Part shown: one piece after another, positions 27,749 through 38,471 of the stretch | How the letters are laid out: each line of letters starts with the position of its first letter | How positions within the stretch are numbered: the first letter of the stretch is position 1 | NCBI GenBank assembly: GCA_031290155.1 | Contig: JAITOB010000004.1 | Location: forward strand, 1-64,000 | Direction of reading: 5' to 3' | DNA from: Endomicrobium sp. | GTDB taxonomy: Bacteria > Elusimicrobiota > Endomicrobiia > Endomicrobiales > Endomicrobiaceae | Length of the DNA: 64,000 nucleotides | Program-made: the position numbers and the translations under genes | The notes under the pieces: model-generated | Seen by the model: only the letters and a program-made list of their open reading frames with translations | Told to the model about the DNA's origin: nothing | Databases searched by the model: none

Positions 27749-28198
27749 ATGAAAGTTATATTGAAGTCCGATATTATTAATGTCGGACGGCAAGGCGAGA
27801 TAAAAGAAGTTTCGCCGGGATTTGCCAGGAATTATCTTGTTCCTCAGAATCTAGTTATGAAAGCCGGTACTCAAAATATGAAAATTTGGGAAAGAGAAAG
27901 AGTAAGATTTGAAAAACAGAGAGAAGAGGTAATAAGTTTAGCAAGAGAAGTTGCTCTTAAAATGGAAGCATTTAAATTTACTGCAAAAGTGAAAATTGGT
28001 GAAAATGGTAAAATTTTTGGTTCTATAAATACTGTAAATATTGCAAAAATTTGCAGGGATAACGGTTTTAAAGTAAATAAACGCGATATTCTCCTTTCTA
28101 ATAATATAAAAGAAACAGGCAGTTATGAACTAAATATAAGACTTCATCCTGAGGTTGTTGCAAAAATAAAGTTTTCTGTTATAAGCGAGAAAGAATAA
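27749..28198 (+). CDS. rplI: Ribosomal protein bL9
   Basis: Starts MKVILKSDIINVGRQGEIKE and then VSPGFARNYLVPQNLVMKAG, the invariant bL9 N-terminal domain. A long linking helix and a C-terminal RNA-binding domain (GKIFGSINTVNIAKICRDNG) follow. 149 residues is standard. The ATG at 27749 is preceded by GGAGGAAAAA; an upstream in-frame start at 27734 falls before this site. It closes the rpsF-ssb-rpsR-rplI operon. Confidence 0.96.
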   Translation: MKVILKSDIINVGRQGEIKEVSPGFARNYLVPQNLVMKAGTQNMKIWERERVRFEKQREEVISLAREVALKMEAFKFTAKVKIGENGKIFGSINTVNIAKICRDNGFKVNKRDILLSNNIKETGSYELNIRLHPEVVAKIKFSVISEKE

Positions 28199-28360
28199 TG
28201 TTTGCTTTTACTTTTTCAAATAATCATAAATTTTAATTCTATTTGGGAAAGGTATTTGTTATTTTATAATTTTTATTGAAATGTTTTATTTCAAGTTTAG
28301 TGCCGCAGCAAGTTTGCAAGTATAGATAGAGAGAATATAAGCAAAACAAGTTGGTTATAT

Positions 28361-29728
28361 ATGGCAAATATTATTGAAAAAGTTCCGCCTCAGGCTGTAG
28401 ATGTGGAAATGGCTGTGCTTGGCACAATGTTTATAGAAAAAGAAGCAATTTTGAAAGTTGTAGACATAATAAATGAAAATGACTTTTATAAAGAAATACA
28501 TAAACAAATTTTTTTAACGATTCGTGAACTTTTTATTGAAAATCAACCGGTTGATTTATTTACGGTTTCTGAGGGTTTAAAAAGAAACGGCATGTTTGCC
28601 GGGGTTGGAGGTGCATCTTATCTAACAACTTTAATTAACTCCGTACAAACCGCCGCAAACGTAGAATATTATGCATCAATTATACGTGATAAATCAATCT
28701 CAAGACAGCTCATTAATACAGGTTCTACAATAGTAAACGATGCGTTTAACGAAAAAAATCTTCCCGAGGAGATACTAGATAAAGCACAGACGACTTTATT
28801 TAGTATTTCACAGCAAAAAGACAGAAAAGGGTTTGCAAGCGTTTCTAAACTTGTGCTGCCTATGCTTCAAAAGCTTGAAAAACTACACTCTAATCCAAAA
28901 GAAATTTCAGGACTTGCAACAGGGTTTGCTGATTTTGATTCTCAAACTGCGGGACTTCATCCGTCAGATCTTATAATTTTAGCAGCGCGTCCATCTATGG
29001 GCAAGACTGCTTTTGCTCTAAACATTGCAGAACACGTAGCTATTATGGAGAAAAAGCCAGTGGCTATTTTTTCGCTTGAGATGAAACAAGAAGCATTGAT
29101 GTCTAGATTTCTTGCTTCTCTGGCAAGGGTAAATGCAAGTAAGTTAAGAAATGGACAATATAACAGCGCTGATTGGCCCAAACTTACCAGCGCAGCCGGA
29201 AAAATCGCCGAAGCTCCCATTTTTATCGACGACGATTCTAATATAAGCGTTATAGAACTTAGAGCAAGAGTTAGGAAACTTGCAACAGAACTTAATGCAA
29301 AAAGGAATCCTCTTGCTTTGGTAATAGTAGACTATATTCAATTTATACATGGTTCAGGCAGAAGATTTGAATCTCGCCAGCAAGAGGTCTCTGATATTTC
29401 CAGATCGCTTAAAGCTTTAGCAAAAGATTTAGATGTGCCGGTTCTTGTTTTATCGCAGCTGTCAAGAAGAACGGAAGATAGAGGAAGAAAAGATAATAAA
29501 CCGCAGTTATCCGACTTAAGAGATTCCGGAGCAATTGAACAGGATGCCGATGTAGTTGTAATGCTTTACAGAGAAGGTTATTACAATAGAGAAGACGTTG
29601 AATTACAAAAAAAAGCGACACTTATAATAGGTAAACAAAGAAACGGCCCGACTGGCAACATAAACTTAATTTTTGAAGGGGAATACACAAAATTCTCTGA
29701 TGAATTTAAACAGGATGATTACCAATGA
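28361..29728 (+). CDS. dnaB: Replicative DNA helicase DnaB
   Basis: A 455-residue DnaB. The N-terminal primase-interaction domain starts PPQAVDVEMAVLGTMFIEKE. The RecA-like motor has Walker A ARPSMGKTAFALNIAEH, Walker B LVIVDYIQFIHG and the SLKALAKDLDVPVLVLSQLS and SDLRDSGAIEQDADVV motifs. It unwinds DNA at the replication fork as a hexamer. It follows rplI, a common arrangement, and its last four bases overlap the alr start. Confidence 0.96.
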   Translation: MANIIEKVPPQAVDVEMAVLGTMFIEKEAILKVVDIINENDFYKEIHKQIFLTIRELFIENQPVDLFTVSEGLKRNGMFAGVGGASYLTTLINSVQTAANVEYYASIIRDKSISRQLINTGSTIVNDAFNEKNLPEEILDKAQTTLFSISQQKDRKGFASVSKLVLPMLQKLEKLHSNPKEISGLATGFADFDSQTAGLHPSDLIILAARPSMGKTAFALNIAEHVAIMEKKPVAIFSLEMKQEALMSRFLASLARVNASKLRNGQYNSADWPKLTSAAGKIAEAPIFIDDDSNISVIELRARVRKLATELNAKRNPLALVIVDYIQFIHGSGRRFESRQQEVSDISRSLKALAKDLDVPVLVLSQLSRRTEDRGRKDNKPQLSDLRDSGAIEQDADVVVMLYREGYYNREDVELQKKATLIIGKQRNGPTGNINLIFEGEYTKFSDEFKQDDYQ

Positions 29729-30900
29729 AAAAGCAGCTTCCAAATGCAAAAGTTATAACTGAGCCCAATAAAATAAAACAAACGGGTTTTTTTACGCAAA
29801 ACTGGGTTGAGATTGACAAAAGCGATTTTCATTTTAACATTAAAAAAATCAAAGAGCATATTGCAGAAGACACTAAAATTATGATTGTTATGAAAGCTAA
29901 CGCTTACGGTCATGACGGAATCACGCTCGCAAAAGAAGCGCAAAAAGCCGGCATACACCGGATTGCTGTTTCTTCTATTGAAGAAGGGATACAGCTCAGA
30001 GAAGCCGATATAAGGAGTAATATTTTGGTTTTAGGAAATATTTATCCATTTGAAAATTTTAATGTCGCGCTGGTACATTCTTTAACTCCGACAATTTCTA
30101 CAATGTCAGAAATTTCAGTTTTGGAATATTTATCAAGAAGATTAAATAAAAAGATTAATTTCCATTTACAAATAGACACCGGGATGGGAAGAATAGGCAC
30201 AATGCCTGAAAATTCATATTCCATATTACAAAAGATTGCGAAGACGTCCAAAATAAATATGGAAGGAATGTACACTCATTTTCCAGTTGCAGACACAGAT
30301 CCCGTTTTCACGCAATCGCAGCTCGATATCTTTACAAAGATTATTAAATTTGCACGCATAAATCTTAAATTAAAATTTATAGCGCATTCTGCTAATTCAG
30401 CGGCTCTTTTTAGAAATAAACGCTCTCACCTTGATATGGTGCGCCCCGGTTTAAGTATTTACGGGCTTATGCCTTTTAAACACGCTGATAGATTTTTAAA
30501 ACTTAAACCTGTCCTCTCGTGGAAAACAAAAATAACATTTTTAAACAGAGTTCCCTCCGGGTTCTGCGTAAGTTACGGGAGAACTTTTGTCACAAACAGA
30601 GCTTCCGTTATCGCTACAATTCCTGTTGGTTATGCCGACGGTTATAACAGACTATTATCTAATAGAAGCGATGTTTTAGTGCATGGAAAACGCTGTCCGG
30701 TTATCGGAAGAATCACAATGAATATGACAATGATAGACGTAACTAATGTAAAAGGCGTTATTACCGGGGATGAAGTGGTTTTGATAGGTTCTCAAGGGAA
30801 AGAGCAGATAAAAGCTGATGAACTTGCAAAAATACAAAATACAATAAATTATGAAGTTACGAGCACTGTATCTGCGCGCGTGCCAAGAATAATTGTATAA
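29725..30900 (+). CDS. alr: Alanine racemase
   Basis: A 391-residue PLP enzyme. The cofactor lysine lies in MIVMKANAYGHDGI (near residue 60), and the C-terminal catalytic tyrosine region contains SYGRTFVTNRASVIATIPVGYADGY. It interconverts L- and D-alanine for peptidoglycan. Its presence argues that the organism still builds a cell wall. The ATG overlaps the dnaB stop (ATGA), so the two are translationally coupled. Confidence 0.95.
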   Translation: MKKQLPNAKVITEPNKIKQTGFFTQNWVEIDKSDFHFNIKKIKEHIAEDTKIMIVMKANAYGHDGITLAKEAQKAGIHRIAVSSIEEGIQLREADIRSNILVLGNIYPFENFNVALVHSLTPTISTMSEISVLEYLSRRLNKKINFHLQIDTGMGRIGTMPENSYSILQKIAKTSKINMEGMYTHFPVADTDPVFTQSQLDIFTKIIKFARINLKLKFIAHSANSAALFRNKRSHLDMVRPGLSIYGLMPFKHADRFLKLKPVLSWKTKITFLNRVPSGFCVSYGRTFVTNRASVIATIPVGYADGYNRLLSNRSDVLVHGKRCPVIGRITMNMTMIDVTNVKGVITGDEVVLIGSQGKEQIKADELAKIQNTINYEVTSTVSARVPRIIV

Positions 30901-30960
30901 CTAGCTATTTATGATGTTATTAAAATATAACTATAGAGTTCATTGTATGCTATAAATAAT

Positions 30961-31785
30961 ATGTTAAAAGAAAATACAATAAAATCAAAACTATTTGCAG
31001 TAAAATTTGGCAGGATGTCGTTTAATGTTATTATTTCGTCATTGGAAGGTTTGGGGAAAGCCGCTGTAATGACAGCAGGGACAATCATTTGATACTTAAG
31101 GGAAAATATCAATAAAGAGAACTGTTGTCCAAATGGTTGAAATCGGCTGGAGATCCGCCCCCATAATATTTCTCACTTCTTTATTTACAGGTATGGTTTT
31201 AGCACTTCAAATAGGTTCTGTAACTACAAATCTTTTTAATGAGCCCGCTTGTAGGCACTATAACAGGGTTTTCTTTGATTATGGAATTAGCTCCCGTTCT
31301 TACGGCAATAGTTGTGACCGGGAGAATAGAGGCTGCTATTACGGCAGGCTCGGTACAATGAAAGTAAAACAGAACAGCTTGACCTTTTATACATACACAC
31401 TTGCTGCGGATCCTGTAAAATCCCTCGCCGTTTCAAGATTTTTAGCCTGCTTATTTATGCTCCCCATACTTACAATAATCGCAAATATAATAGGAATACA
31501 CGGAGGAATGTTTATTACAACAAATTTATAGGAAGTTTCTTCAAGTTCATATTGGGCAGAAGTTTTTAACTTTATGACAATTCGAACTTTTCTTCATGGA
31601 TTTATAAAATCATCTTTCTTTGCGTTAATTATTGTAATAGTGGCGTGTCATAAAGAATTTAATACAAAAGGCGGAGCAGAAGGGGTCGGAAAAGCAACTA
31701 CAAGTTCTGTTATGTCTTCAATGGTTTTGATTTTGATTTCTGATTATTCTCTAACATCGCTGTTAGTGGCGCTGAAGATAAAATG
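30961..31785 (+). pseudogene. mlaE: MlaE-like ABC transporter permease remnant
   Basis: Broken pieces line up as an MlaE permease: SFNVIISSLEGLGKAAVMTAG at the start, VEIGWRSAPIIFLTSLFTGMVL near 31135, then EPACR..RVFFDYGI in a shifted frame where the family has a conserved glycine-rich stretch. DPVKSLAVSRFLACLFMLPI lies near 31410, and KSSFFALIIVIVACHKEF plus GGAEGVGKATTSSVM close it. At least three shifts and two stops. MlaE-type systems move phospholipids between outer and inner membrane. It is first of three decayed genes in order mlaE-mlaF-mlaD. Confidence 0.85.
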
Positions 31786-31833
31786 ACGCCATAGAGATTT
31801 TGTTCTATATAAGTTATATAACAATAAAAAATA

Positions 31834-32473
31834 ATGATAAAAATAGAAAATGTCCATAAGCGATTTGGTTTGAAACATGTGCTTTGCGGATAATTTTGAA
31901 GTCTGCGACGCGAAACTTTGGTTATTATAGGCTCTTCCGGAACCGGCAAAAGCATCTTATTAAAAACTATAATCGGTTTGATTAAACCAAATACCAGTTC
32001 GGTTAAAATTGATGATGTAGACATAACAAATTGTTTATTTTCGGACTTACATAAAACGCAGAAAAAATGGGGTATGTTTTTCAAGAAGCCGCGCTTTTTG
32101 ATTCATTTACTATTTTTGAAAATGTAATATTTGGTTTAAGAACTCTTACTTCTCTTAATGAAAATGAAATAAAACAAAGGGTTGATCACTTGCAATGGTA
32201 GGCTTAGAAAATATTGAGAACTTAAAGCCCGCTGAACTTTCAGGCGGAATGAAAAAAAAGAGCTGTGGCGTATACAACAACCGCAATACATTTTATATGA
32301 TGAGCCTACTACAGGCCTTGATCCTATAATGGCTGATGTAATAAATGATTTGATAATAAATTTAAGAGAACATCTTCAGGCTAGTTCAAATGAATATGTA
32401 CGGCGATTTACAGAAGGTTCTACTTGCGGACTGATAATTACCAGACAGAACTTTTGAAACGGGAAGAATATGA
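31834..32473 (+). pseudogene. mlaF: MlaF-like ABC transporter ATPase remnant
   Basis: Starts MIKIENVHKRFGLKHVL and then hits a stop. The Walker A region IIGSSGTGKSILLKTIIGL (near 31925-31980) and the ABC signature LSGGMKKR (near 32240) are in different frames. A TEP-like YDEPTTGLDP remnant lies near 32300. Multiple shifts and stops inactivate it. Its stop codon overlaps the mlaD start (ATGA), a relic of an operon. It would have powered the MlaE permease. Confidence 0.85.
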
Positions 32474-33655
32474 GCAATCAACTTAAACTTGGAATTTTCA
32501 CTGTTACAGGGCTTTTTGCGTTAGTTATCTTAATTATTGCAATTGAAACCTTCTCATTAGAAAAAACTTATAGTATTTACGTAAAATTTGATAATATTTC
32601 AGATATTACTCGCAAAGCAAAAGTTGAAATAGCCGGCATTGACATAGGAGTTTTAAAAAGAGCTTCTTTAAAAGATTCAAAACAAAAGTAAAACTTTTAA
32701 TATCCAGGAAGGGCGTTTTATACCAAAATGCTTCTGTACGTATTGTGTCTACAGACATTATTGGAACAAAGCATATTGACATTAGTCCTGGCGATGCCGG
32801 TTTCCCGGAACTGAGGGACGGTGATTGTATTTCTTCACAAGAAAACTCGGATATGATGTCTACTCTGACAAATATTGCAGACAAAATTAATAAAGCATTA
32901 GACAATGAAAAAACGGCGACATGATGGAAAATCTTGCCGAGTTTATATGCTGCCTTAATGAAGTTTTACATAATCTCGCAGTACATAACGACCGGATTAC
33001 ATCAATAATTGACAACTTTAATAAGTTTTCAGCTGATATTGCAAGTATTTCAGAACAGAATAAACAAAGCTTGGCAGAAACTATACTTTCTTTAAAGATA
33101 TTTCTTTAATGACGCGTGCATTGGTTAACCGAATGTATAACGGAGACGGACCGATATCAACGCTTATAAATGACGAACAGATGGGCAAAGACTTAAAGGA
33201 AACAGTAACATCTGCAAAAGAAACTGTTAATATTCTAAATAAAACAATAAAAAGCTGAGACACTGCAGTTAAATTGGAAATATCTCGAAAAATATAATAT
33301 TAAAGATAAAAAATATATAAATGATGTCGGTATCATAATAATGCCAAATAACAGCAAATTTTATTACATAGGAATCTCAAATCTTGCTGATACGCATAAT
33401 AATATAACAGATGAAAATGAAAAAAAGATAAATACTCTAGACGCTTATTAGGATTTAGATCAACAAAAGCAGAAGTTTACGATTGAAATTAACAATAAAG
33501 GCTTGGCTTCATTGCTTGGAATCTTAAGTTTGCCATTTGCTGTTTCTCGATAGTAATCACAATACTATAACTGTTTAATAAAACAGAGCAATATTATTCT
33601 AGCTTCGCGTTTGGAGTTTCAGCTGTATTTATACTGAAATTTAATAAATTAAAAT
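32470..33655 (+). pseudogene. mlaD: MlaD-like (MCE domain) protein remnant
   Basis: The first 73 codons are open and show an N-terminal membrane anchor (LGIFTVTGLFALVILIIAIE) followed by the MCE domain start (YSIYVKFDNISDITRKAKVE, then IAGIDIGVLK). After a shift, VKLLISRKGVLYQNASVRIV and GTKHIDISPG continue the MCE domain. A long helical tail follows to about 33560, with several stops. MlaD-type proteins form periplasmic lipid-binding rings. It is the last gene of the wrecked mla set. Confidence 0.8.
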
Positions 33656-33684
33656 AAAAATATTTATGGATTTTTATATAAATT

Positions 33685-35055
33685 ATGAAAATTAAAACAA
33701 AAACTAAGTTTTTATGCCAACAGTGCGGTTATGAGTCTGCCCAATGGCTTGGCAGGTGTCCTGGCTGTAAATCATGGAACAGTTTTACGCAGGAGAAGTT
33801 CTCAGAGCTTCCAAAAACAAGTTTTCTTTCAAAACAGCTGGCGGGGTTTTCTTCTGAGGTTTTAAAATTAAAAGACATCTCAGTTAAAGATTTTTACAGA
33901 TACCAAACCGGAATAAAAGAATTTGACAATATGATAGGCGGCGGAGTTGTTCCCGGTTCTCTGATACTTTTGGGAGGCGCACCGGGAATTGGCAAATCTA
34001 CCCTGATGCTGCATATATCAAACGCTTTAAGCGACAAAGGCACAGTTCTTTACATATCCGGCGAAGAATCCCTTTCGCAGGTTAAATTCCGCGCTGAACG
34101 CCTTAAAGTAAAAAAAGATAATATTTTTTTAGCTTCAGAAACAAATCTTAAAAACATTATAGACGCAGTAAATAAAATAAATCCTAAATTCTTAATTATA
34201 GATTCGATTCAGACAACTTATCATCCGGAACTATCAAGCGCCCCGGGCACGGTTGGACAGGTAAGAGAAACAGCCGCAGAACTTTTAAGAATTGCAAAAT
34301 CAAAAAATATTGCAGTTTTTCTTCTAGGGCACGTTACAAAAGACGGGGATTTGGCAGGTCCCAGAGTTTTAGAACATATTGTAGATACGGTTTTATATTT
34401 TGAAAATGAACGTCAGCGCACATATAGAATATTAAGAGCATATAAAAACAGGTTTGGCCCTACAAGTGAAATAGGTATTTTTGAGATGAATTCTTCAGGA
34501 CTCTCAGAAGTTTCAAATCCATCGCTTATTTTTTTGGGAGAACGCACAGTCAATGCTGCAGGAAATACTGTTACCGTATCTATGGAAGGAACCAGACCTA
34601 TTCTTTTGGAAGTGCAGGCTTTAGCTGCACGAACCGCTTTCGGCATATCGCGTAGAATGGTTTCAGGATATGACGCAAACCGCATTACTATTCTTATAGC
34701 GGTTTTAGAAAAAATATTAGATCTACCCCTCGAAATGCAGGATATTTTTGTGAATATAGCAGGCGGCGTAAAAATTAAAGAAACTTCTGCAGACTTAGCC
34801 GCCGCTTGCGCTATAGTGTCTGCAAATTCCGGATTTATATGTCCTAAAAATATAATAGTTTTCGGCGAAGTCGGTCTTGCCGGCGAAATTCGTTCAGTAT
34901 CGTTTGCTGCGGAAAGACTTTCTGAAGCAGAAAAATTGGGTTTTAACAAAGCAATAATACCAAAAGGTAATTTTAAAAATTTGTCATATAAAGGAAAAAT
35001 TGATGTATTTGGTTCAGAAATATTAGAAACCGCAATTAAGTTCTTAAGATGCTGA
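33685..35055 (+). CDS. radA: DNA repair protein RadA
   Basis: A 456-residue RadA (Sms). The N-terminal four-cysteine zinc finger CQQCGYESAQWLGRCPGCKS, the Walker A GGAPGIGKSTLMLHIS (near residue 100), the KNRFG motif in YKNRFGPTSEIGIFEM and a C-terminal Lon-like domain give the complete family order. It processes branched recombination intermediates. It is intact although the genes on both sides are decayed, which argues for continued selection on recombination. Confidence 0.96.
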   Translation: MKIKTKTKFLCQQCGYESAQWLGRCPGCKSWNSFTQEKFSELPKTSFLSKQLAGFSSEVLKLKDISVKDFYRYQTGIKEFDNMIGGGVVPGSLILLGGAPGIGKSTLMLHISNALSDKGTVLYISGEESLSQVKFRAERLKVKKDNIFLASETNLKNIIDAVNKINPKFLIIDSIQTTYHPELSSAPGTVGQVRETAAELLRIAKSKNIAVFLLGHVTKDGDLAGPRVLEHIVDTVLYFENERQRTYRILRAYKNRFGPTSEIGIFEMNSSGLSEVSNPSLIFLGERTVNAAGNTVTVSMEGTRPILLEVQALAARTAFGISRRMVSGYDANRITILIAVLEKILDLPLEMQDIFVNIAGGVKIKETSADLAAACAIVSANSGFICPKNIIVFGEVGLAGEIRSVSFAAERLSEAEKLGFNKAIIPKGNFKNLSYKGKIDVFGSEILETAIKFLRC

Positions 35056-35081
35056 AAAGCAAAAACCCATAAGGAAAAGAA

Positions 35082-36139
35082 ATGCTCGTAAAAAATATTA
35101 TCGCTCTTTTTATTTTCTGTTATTTATTCTCTTACGCTTTTAATCTTCAAGCTGCCGGCAACTTTTACGCCGTTGAACGCTTTAACGTACCTGCACAGCT
35201 AAAGATAGGATAAATTCCTTCTAATTATAATGATAACAGCAATTGGCTTACACTACCGCAAAAAAGATTTGAAAAAAATTGACATGTTTTTTTTGTTTGT
35301 CTTACATCTTAGCGCGCAAACGGCAAGTGTCCGCTGTCCGATATCAATAATCAAGAAACGAGATACTGGACTGGATATTACTTAAAATCCCGCGCTTCAG
35401 CTTTTGAAACTGCTGGCAACATTTTTGCGGCATATTACAAGACAATTGGATGCTCTTTTCACTTTTCAAACAGGTTCTGTAAAAAAAGCTTGCTTGTATT
35501 TTCAAGGCGTCCCAAAAACAGATATTACCACCGCTTTTGATTTCTACATTAAAATTTTTAATAACGGCAGACCCTTTATTTTAGCAGGACATTCGCAAGG
35601 CGCGGCTATGATAGCAGAGGTTTTTATCTAATTATATGAATAAACCCTGATATTTATAAAAGAATGATTGCAGCTTACGCTATAGGGGTTCCTCTGACAA
35701 AAACATATTATTCGCGAAATCCACATCTTAAACCTGCTCAATGCGGTTTAGATACAGGCGTTGTGATTTCCTATAATACAGAAGCTGTTTTTGTTGACGG
35801 ACAAAACCCTATGTCCAGTCCGAATGCCGTAACAATCAATCCTATTTCTTGGAAAACAACAGAAGAATACGCCTCAAAATAAAAGTCTTGGATCAATTTA
35901 TGTCTGTAAAGACTGGAAATTAATAAAATTAAAACATGCTGCCGATGCAAAAATTAATTCTGCAAGAGGAACAATAGTTTGTTCATCTGTAGACAGTAAA
36001 AAATGGAGTTCAGAGTCAGGCTCAAGAGTATATTTTCCTCTTAGAGTCCTTCATGAAAGCGATATAATATTACTACTACGATTTGCGCAAAAATGCCGAG
36101 GATAGAGTTAAAGCATATTTTAAAACTATAAAAGCTTAA
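35082..36139 (+). pseudogene. DUF3089 (lipase-like) protein remnant
   Basis: An export signal opens it (MLVKNIIALFIFCYLFSYAF), then YAVERFNVPAQLKIG. A nucleophile-elbow-like segment RPFILAGHSQGAAMIAEVF (35570-35630) and a later open block RMIAAYAIGVPLTKTYY plus NPISWKTTEEY (35664-35882) match the alpha/beta-hydrolase-like DUF3089 family. Stops and shifts at more than five points break it. It was probably an exported esterase-like enzyme. It begins 26 bases after radA. Confidence 0.6.
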
Positions 36140-36202
36140 AGGAATTTCTATTTTTATTATAGTTTTTAGATGGACAATCCATATTCTCCGTCTGAAAAAT
36201 AA

Positions 36203-36952
36203 TTACTTGCGTTTTTTTGAGATTTCATACAAAATCACCGCTGACGCGCAAGACGCATTTAACGAAGAGATTGCGCTGCTTTGTGGAATCGATATTAAAA
36301 AATCGCAATTTTTCTTTGTTAAATCGTGAAGTCCAAAACCTTCGCTTCCTATTATTACCGCAAGAGGGAAAGGCAAATCTGAGTTTTCAAGTATTTGTCC
36401 GTCGTTTTCAGCGCCTGCTATCCAAAAACCGTACTTTTTCAATAAATTTATTGTTTGATTGGTATTTGCAACTCTTGATACAGAGATATGCTCAACTGCG
36501 CCTGCAGAAGATTTTGATACAGTTCCATTTATTCCCGCAGCTCTCCATTTAGGAATTATTACCCCGTTCGCATTAAATGCCACACAGTTTCTTATAATTG
36601 CTCCCAAATTATTAGGATCTTCGATACCGTCTAAAATTACAAGAAGCGGTTTTAGAGAGTTTTTTGATTTTTTAATCAAATCTCCCAGTTCTATATATTC
36701 CATAGGAGAAACTTCTGCGGCTATACCTTGCGAATATTGAGAAAATTTATCAAGTCTTTCCGGAGGAACATTATAAACAGCTATTTTTTTTTGCTTTGCA
36801 AGACTAATAATCTCTGAAATTATTATTCCTCTTGCGGTTTGAGAAATCATTATTTTATTTATAGTGCTCTTACCGGCTTTAATAAGTTCAAAAACCGGAT
36901 TGCGTCCATAAATTATATTATCTAAAGGTTTAATTTTGTTTTTGTTATACAT
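36203..36952 (-). CDS. rlmB: 23S rRNA 2'-O-methyltransferase, SpoU/TrmH family (RlmB-like)
   Basis: A 249-residue SPOUT enzyme with IYGRNPVFELIKAGKSTINK at the N-terminal substrate-binding domain. The knot motifs ILDGIEDPNNLGAIIRNCVA, VIIGSEGFGLHDLTKKNCD and ISIPQSSAISSLNASCASAV match the RlmB/TrmH group that binds S-adenosylmethionine. The family methylates a 23S rRNA guanosine. The last motif normally reads GxVxSLNVSxAAG; here several residues differ but the SLN core remains. It lies downstream of cysS, a common pairing, yet has its own promoter. Confidence 0.88.
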   Translation of the reverse strand: MYNKNKIKPLDNIIYGRNPVFELIKAGKSTINKIMISQTARGIIISEIISLAKQKKIAVYNVPPERLDKFSQYSQGIAAEVSPMEYIELGDLIKKSKNSLKPLLVILDGIEDPNNLGAIIRNCVAFNANGVIIPKWRAAGINGTVSKSSAGAVEHISVSRVANTNQTINLLKKYGFWIAGAENDGQILENSDLPFPLAVIIGSEGFGLHDLTKKNCDFLISIPQSSAISSLNASCASAVILYEISKKRK

Positions 36953-37013
36953 TATAAGTTTTTATTTTCTGTTATAATTAAAATAACCATACAATTCCAT
37001 ATTACAGGCAAAT

Positions 37014-37042
37014 TATTAATTTATAAATTTTTTTATTGTCAA
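37014..37042 (-). promoter_or_regulatory. Promoter of rlmB
   Basis: Minus-strand TTGACA (37037-37042), 17-base spacer and TTAATA (37014-37019), between the cysS stop and rlmB. The -35 is perfect and the -10 is fair. Confidence 0.5.
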
Positions 37043-37055
37043 AAGTACAGATATT

Positions 37056-38471
37056 TTATTTATACGAGCCGGTTTCATTATATTTTTTTATCAATACGGC
37101 GCTGCCATCTTTGTTATCTACTATTTTATAGCCTTTTTCATCTACAAGTTTTCTAATTTTGTCCGCCTCCGCCCAATCTTTACTTTTTCTTGCTTTATCT
37201 CTTAACTTTATTAAACTCTGCAAATAATCATCTACATTGCGCTCTTGGGGCAAAACGATGCCTAAAGACGCATCGGCAAAATCTTCAAACAATTTTTTGA
37301 ACTGAGTAAGTCTATTTTTATCTGCAGTAAAAAGTTCCCGCAATATAAGATTTTTCAATTTATGAAGATAAGTCAACGCTTTTTCAAAATTAAAGTTATC
37401 GTCAAGAACATTTAAAAAATTTTCCCGCAGAGTTAATAAATCTTTATCAATAATTTTTTCCGCGCGCTGCGTTACGAACGAAATAAGTCTTAAATAAGCG
37501 TTGTCTATTCCATTTAAAGTATTTTTTGCCGTTTCAAAACCTGAGTAAGAAAAATCTAACGGACTTGAATATTGTTGCGTTAAAAGATAATAACGCACAA
37601 CACGCGGCTTATATTTTTCAAAAATTGTTTTTAACGTAAAAAAATTATCTAATGATTTTGACATTTTTTCTTTGTTTACGGTAACAAATCCGTTATGCAC
37701 CCAGTATTTAACAAACTGCTTGCCAGTTCTGGTTTCGCTTTGGGCAATTTCATTTTCATGATGCGGAAATATTAAATCTTGTCCACCTCCGTGTATATCT
37801 ATTGTATCGCCGAGCAATTCAGAAGACATTACTGAACACTCAATATGCCAGCCGGGCCGTCCTTTCCCCCAGGGGCTTTCCCAAGCGACTTCCCGCGGCT
37901 CGTTACTCTTTGTTTTTTTCCACAAAGCGAAATCAGACGGAGATTTTTTTTCATCGCACACATTTACTCTTGCCCCGACTTTTAAATCTTTAATATGCCT
38001 TTTTGACAGTTTTCCGTAATCTTTAAATTTTTCAACAGAAAAATAAATGTCTCCAACAGCTTCGTAAGCAAAGCCTTTATCAACAAGTTCTTTAATAAAA
38101 TTAATTATTTCGGGCATCATCTGAGTAACGCGCGGGTAATTATCAGCTTTTAGAACATTCAATTTTGAAATCTGTTCAAAATAATTATCTATATATATTT
38201 GAGCGAGTTTAGAAGGCTCTATATTGTCTTCCTGCGCTCTTTTAATAATTTTATCGTCAACATCAGTAAAATTTTGTATATGTTTTACCTCATATCCTCT
38301 TTTTATGAGATGTCTTTTTATAATATCAAAAATTACATAGGCTCTAGCATGTCCCAAATGCACTTCATCATAAGGAGTTATCCCGCACACATACATAGAA
38401 ACAAAGCTTTCTTTTTGCGGACGGAATTCCTCTTTTTTATTTGAAAGAGTATTATATATTTTCATTGCCAT
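37056..38471 (-). CDS. cysS: Cysteinyl-tRNA synthetase
   Basis: A 471-residue class I synthetase. The HIGH-type motif is YDEVHLGHARAYVIFDII, zinc ligands include the early CGITPY cysteine and GWHIECSVMSSELLG, and the KMSKS loop is KEKMSKSLDNFFTL. It charges tRNA-Cys. Its ATG shares a base with the ispF stop, so cysS, ispF and ispD are probably one transcript. Confidence 0.96.
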   Translation of the reverse strand: MAMKIYNTLSNKKEEFRPQKESFVSMYVCGITPYDEVHLGHARAYVIFDIIKRHLIKRGYEVKHIQNFTDVDDKIIKRAQEDNIEPSKLAQIYIDNYFEQISKLNVLKADNYPRVTQMMPEIINFIKELVDKGFAYEAVGDIYFSVEKFKDYGKLSKRHIKDLKVGARVNVCDEKKSPSDFALWKKTKSNEPREVAWESPWGKGRPGWHIECSVMSSELLGDTIDIHGGGQDLIFPHHENEIAQSETRTGKQFVKYWVHNGFVTVNKEKMSKSLDNFFTLKTIFEKYKPRVVRYYLLTQQYSSPLDFSYSGFETAKNTLNGIDNAYLRLISFVTQRAEKIIDKDLLTLRENFLNVLDDNFNFEKALTYLHKLKNLILRELFTADKNRLTQFKKLFEDFADASLGIVLPQERNVDDYLQSLIKLRDKARKSKDWAEADKIRKLVDEKGYKIVDNKDGSAVLIKKYNETGSYK

